Part shown: positions 4,144 through 5,000 of the stretch, in pieces | Position numbering within the stretch: the stretch's first letter is position 1 | Layout: every line of letters starts with the position of its first letter | Assembly (NCBI GenBank): GCA_003551985.1 | Contig: PUOB01000346.1 | Coordinates: forward strand, 1 to 5,000 | Direction of reading: 5' to 3' | Source of the DNA: Desulfobacteraceae bacterium | GTDB taxonomy: Bacteria; Desulfobacterota; Desulfobacteria; Desulfobacterales; Desulfosalsimonadaceae | Length of the DNA stretch: 5,000 nt | Translations under genes and position numbers: made by a program | The notes under the pieces: generated by a model | What the model saw: only the letters and a program-made list of their open reading frames with translations | What the model was told of the DNA's origin: nothing | Database searches by the model: none

Positions 4144-5000
4144 CTACCGGGCATACATTTCTTCTATCTCGTTTTCGAAGTTTTTGACCACTTCCCGCCG
4201 CTTTAACTTCATGGTCTGCGTCAACATCCCGTTTTCAACAGTGAAATCCTCTTTTAAAAACATGAACTTCTTGGGAATTTCGTACCCGCCAAAAGTTTTT
4301 CGCAAGTGACGGGTGATTTCCTCTTCGACCATCTTCGTAAATGCCTCGTTGGCCACCAGGTCCCCGGGTTTTCCGGACACGCCGTTTTTCTCCGCCCAGC
4401 GGGCCGCCACTTCAAAGTCGGGGATCACCAGACACACGTTGTAGGGCTTGCCGTCGCCGTAAATCGTGGCATTGGCGACCGGGGGAAGCAGCTTGATCTC
4501 CTCTTCGATGACCGCAGGGAATACGTATTTTCCATTGGAAAGCTTATACTGTTCCTTGATCCGCCCGGTAATCCACAGAAAACCGTCTTCATCAAACATT
4601 CCCCGGTCCCCCGTGCGAAACCCGCCGTCCGGCATAATAACCTCGGCGGTCGCCTCCGGTTTATTGTGATACCCCTGCATCACGTTCGGGCCGTATACAA
4701 CGATTTCCCCATCAACGGCCCCGTCTTCAACCACCGACTGGTCGATCACGACCTTCTGTCCCGCCAGGACCTTCCCGACACTGCCGATCCGCCAGGCGCT
4801 GCTGCAGTTCATGGTGACCGCCGGTGACGTTTCCGTCAACCCGTAACAATCATAAATGGGAATTCCCAGATCAGAGAAGAACAAGCCGATTTCCTTGTTC
4901 ATGGCGGCGCTGGCGGTCAGGGCGCCCTGTACCCGGCCGCCCATCGCCTCTTTTACTTTCGAGAAAACGAGTTTTCCCAAGAGTTTGCTCTTGAAATTGA
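4144..5000 (-). CDS. AMP-forming long-chain fatty-acid CoA ligase, C-terminal half (N-terminus outside window)
   Basis: The enzyme joins a fatty acid to CoA through an acyl-adenylate intermediate (ANL superfamily, FAA1/FadD15-like). About 284 codons are visible and the frame stays open to the window edge; a TTG at 4980 is internal. Counting from that TTG, the adenylation motifs are in order: FFSDLGIPIYDCYGLTETSP (34-53, the YGxTE core), IGSVGKVLAG (65-74), GEIVVYGPNVMQGYHNKPEAT (91-111) and FRTGDRGMFDEDGFLWITGR (121-140). The hinge and A8 region is RIKEQYKLSNGKYVFP (140-155), then AVIEEEIKLLPPVANATIYGDGKPYNVCLVIPD (156-188). The C-terminus has LTQTMKLKRREV (253-264), whose Lys at 258 matches the usual A10 catalytic lysine position. 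All motifs expected in this half are intact. The loop normally reading SGGAPL is TASAAM (22-27), a departure from most relatives. With the crotonase-family gene it suggests acyl-CoA metabolism. It is likely cytosolic or membrane-peripheral. Confidence 0.92.
   Translation of the reverse strand, partial: NFKSKLLGKLVFSKVKEAMGGRVQGALTASAAMNKEIGLFFSDLGIPIYDCYGLTETSPAVTMNCSSAWRIGSVGKVLAGQKVVIDQSVVEDGAVDGEIVVYGPNVMQGYHNKPEATAEVIMPDGGFRTGDRGMFDEDGFLWITGRIKEQYKLSNGKYVFPAVIEEEIKLLPPVANATIYGDGKPYNVCLVIPDFEVAARWAEKNGVSGKPGDLVANEAFTKMVEEEITRHLRKTFGGYEIPKKFMFLKEDFTVENGMLTQTMKLKRREVVKNFENEIEEMYAR

Noticed and set aside
4001..4309. 102-codon plus-strand open frame beginning with TTG
   Set aside because: It has no ribosome binding site or recognisable domain, and its second half is antisense to the ligase C-terminus.
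4306..4827. 173-codon plus-strand open frame over the ligase gene
   Set aside because: Antisense shadow of a gene with complete adenylation motifs.

Overview
The window reads as an ordinary chromosomal stretch from a bacterium with moderately GC-rich coding DNA. The combination of a divergent FeoB, a DUF169 protein, fatty-acid CoA enzymes and a TRL-type lipoprotein would fit an anaerobic Desulfobacterota (Desulfobacteraceae-like) genome. That assignment is inference from gene content and protein style; no marker gene is present.

The layout is five protein genes, two cut by the window edges. Positions 1-1593 (+) hold most of a ferrous iron transporter B (feoB), lacking its N-terminal G1-G3 region. 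After a 166-bp gap with a plausible promoter comes a DUF169 protein (1760-2590, +). It converges on an enoyl-CoA hydratase/isomerase family gene (2625-3344, -), with only 34 bp between the stop codons and a perfect 7-bp stem hairpin over the junction. Positions 3345-3568 are an AT-rich divergent promoter region. It carries back-to-back sigma70-like promoters for the hydratase (-) and for a small TRL-family lipoprotein (3569-3898, +), and the TRL transcript would have a roughly 125-nt structured leader. Positions 3899-4143 are non-coding and contain two separate inverted repeats, each with perfect 11-bp arms. Positions 4144-5000 (-) are the C-terminal half of an AMP-forming long-chain fatty-acid CoA ligase.

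Functionally, the ligase would activate fatty acids to acyl-CoA and the crotonase-fold protein would act on a CoA thioester, so these two minus-strand genes probably belong to the same lipid or aromatic-acid metabolism. They are separated by the oppositely oriented lipoprotein gene and are not one simple operon as seen here. FeoB imports Fe(II) at the inner membrane. DUF169 has no established function, and its position downstream of feoB is only suggestive.

I see no mobile element, CRISPR array, phage gene, tRNA or rRNA, and no clearly novel multi-gene system. The points most worth a second look are a cysteine-containing insertion in the FeoB G domain, a crotonase lacking the second catalytic Glu, an 11-bp promoter box shared by the DUF169 and hydratase genes, and the two long inverted repeats between the lipoprotein and ligase genes.
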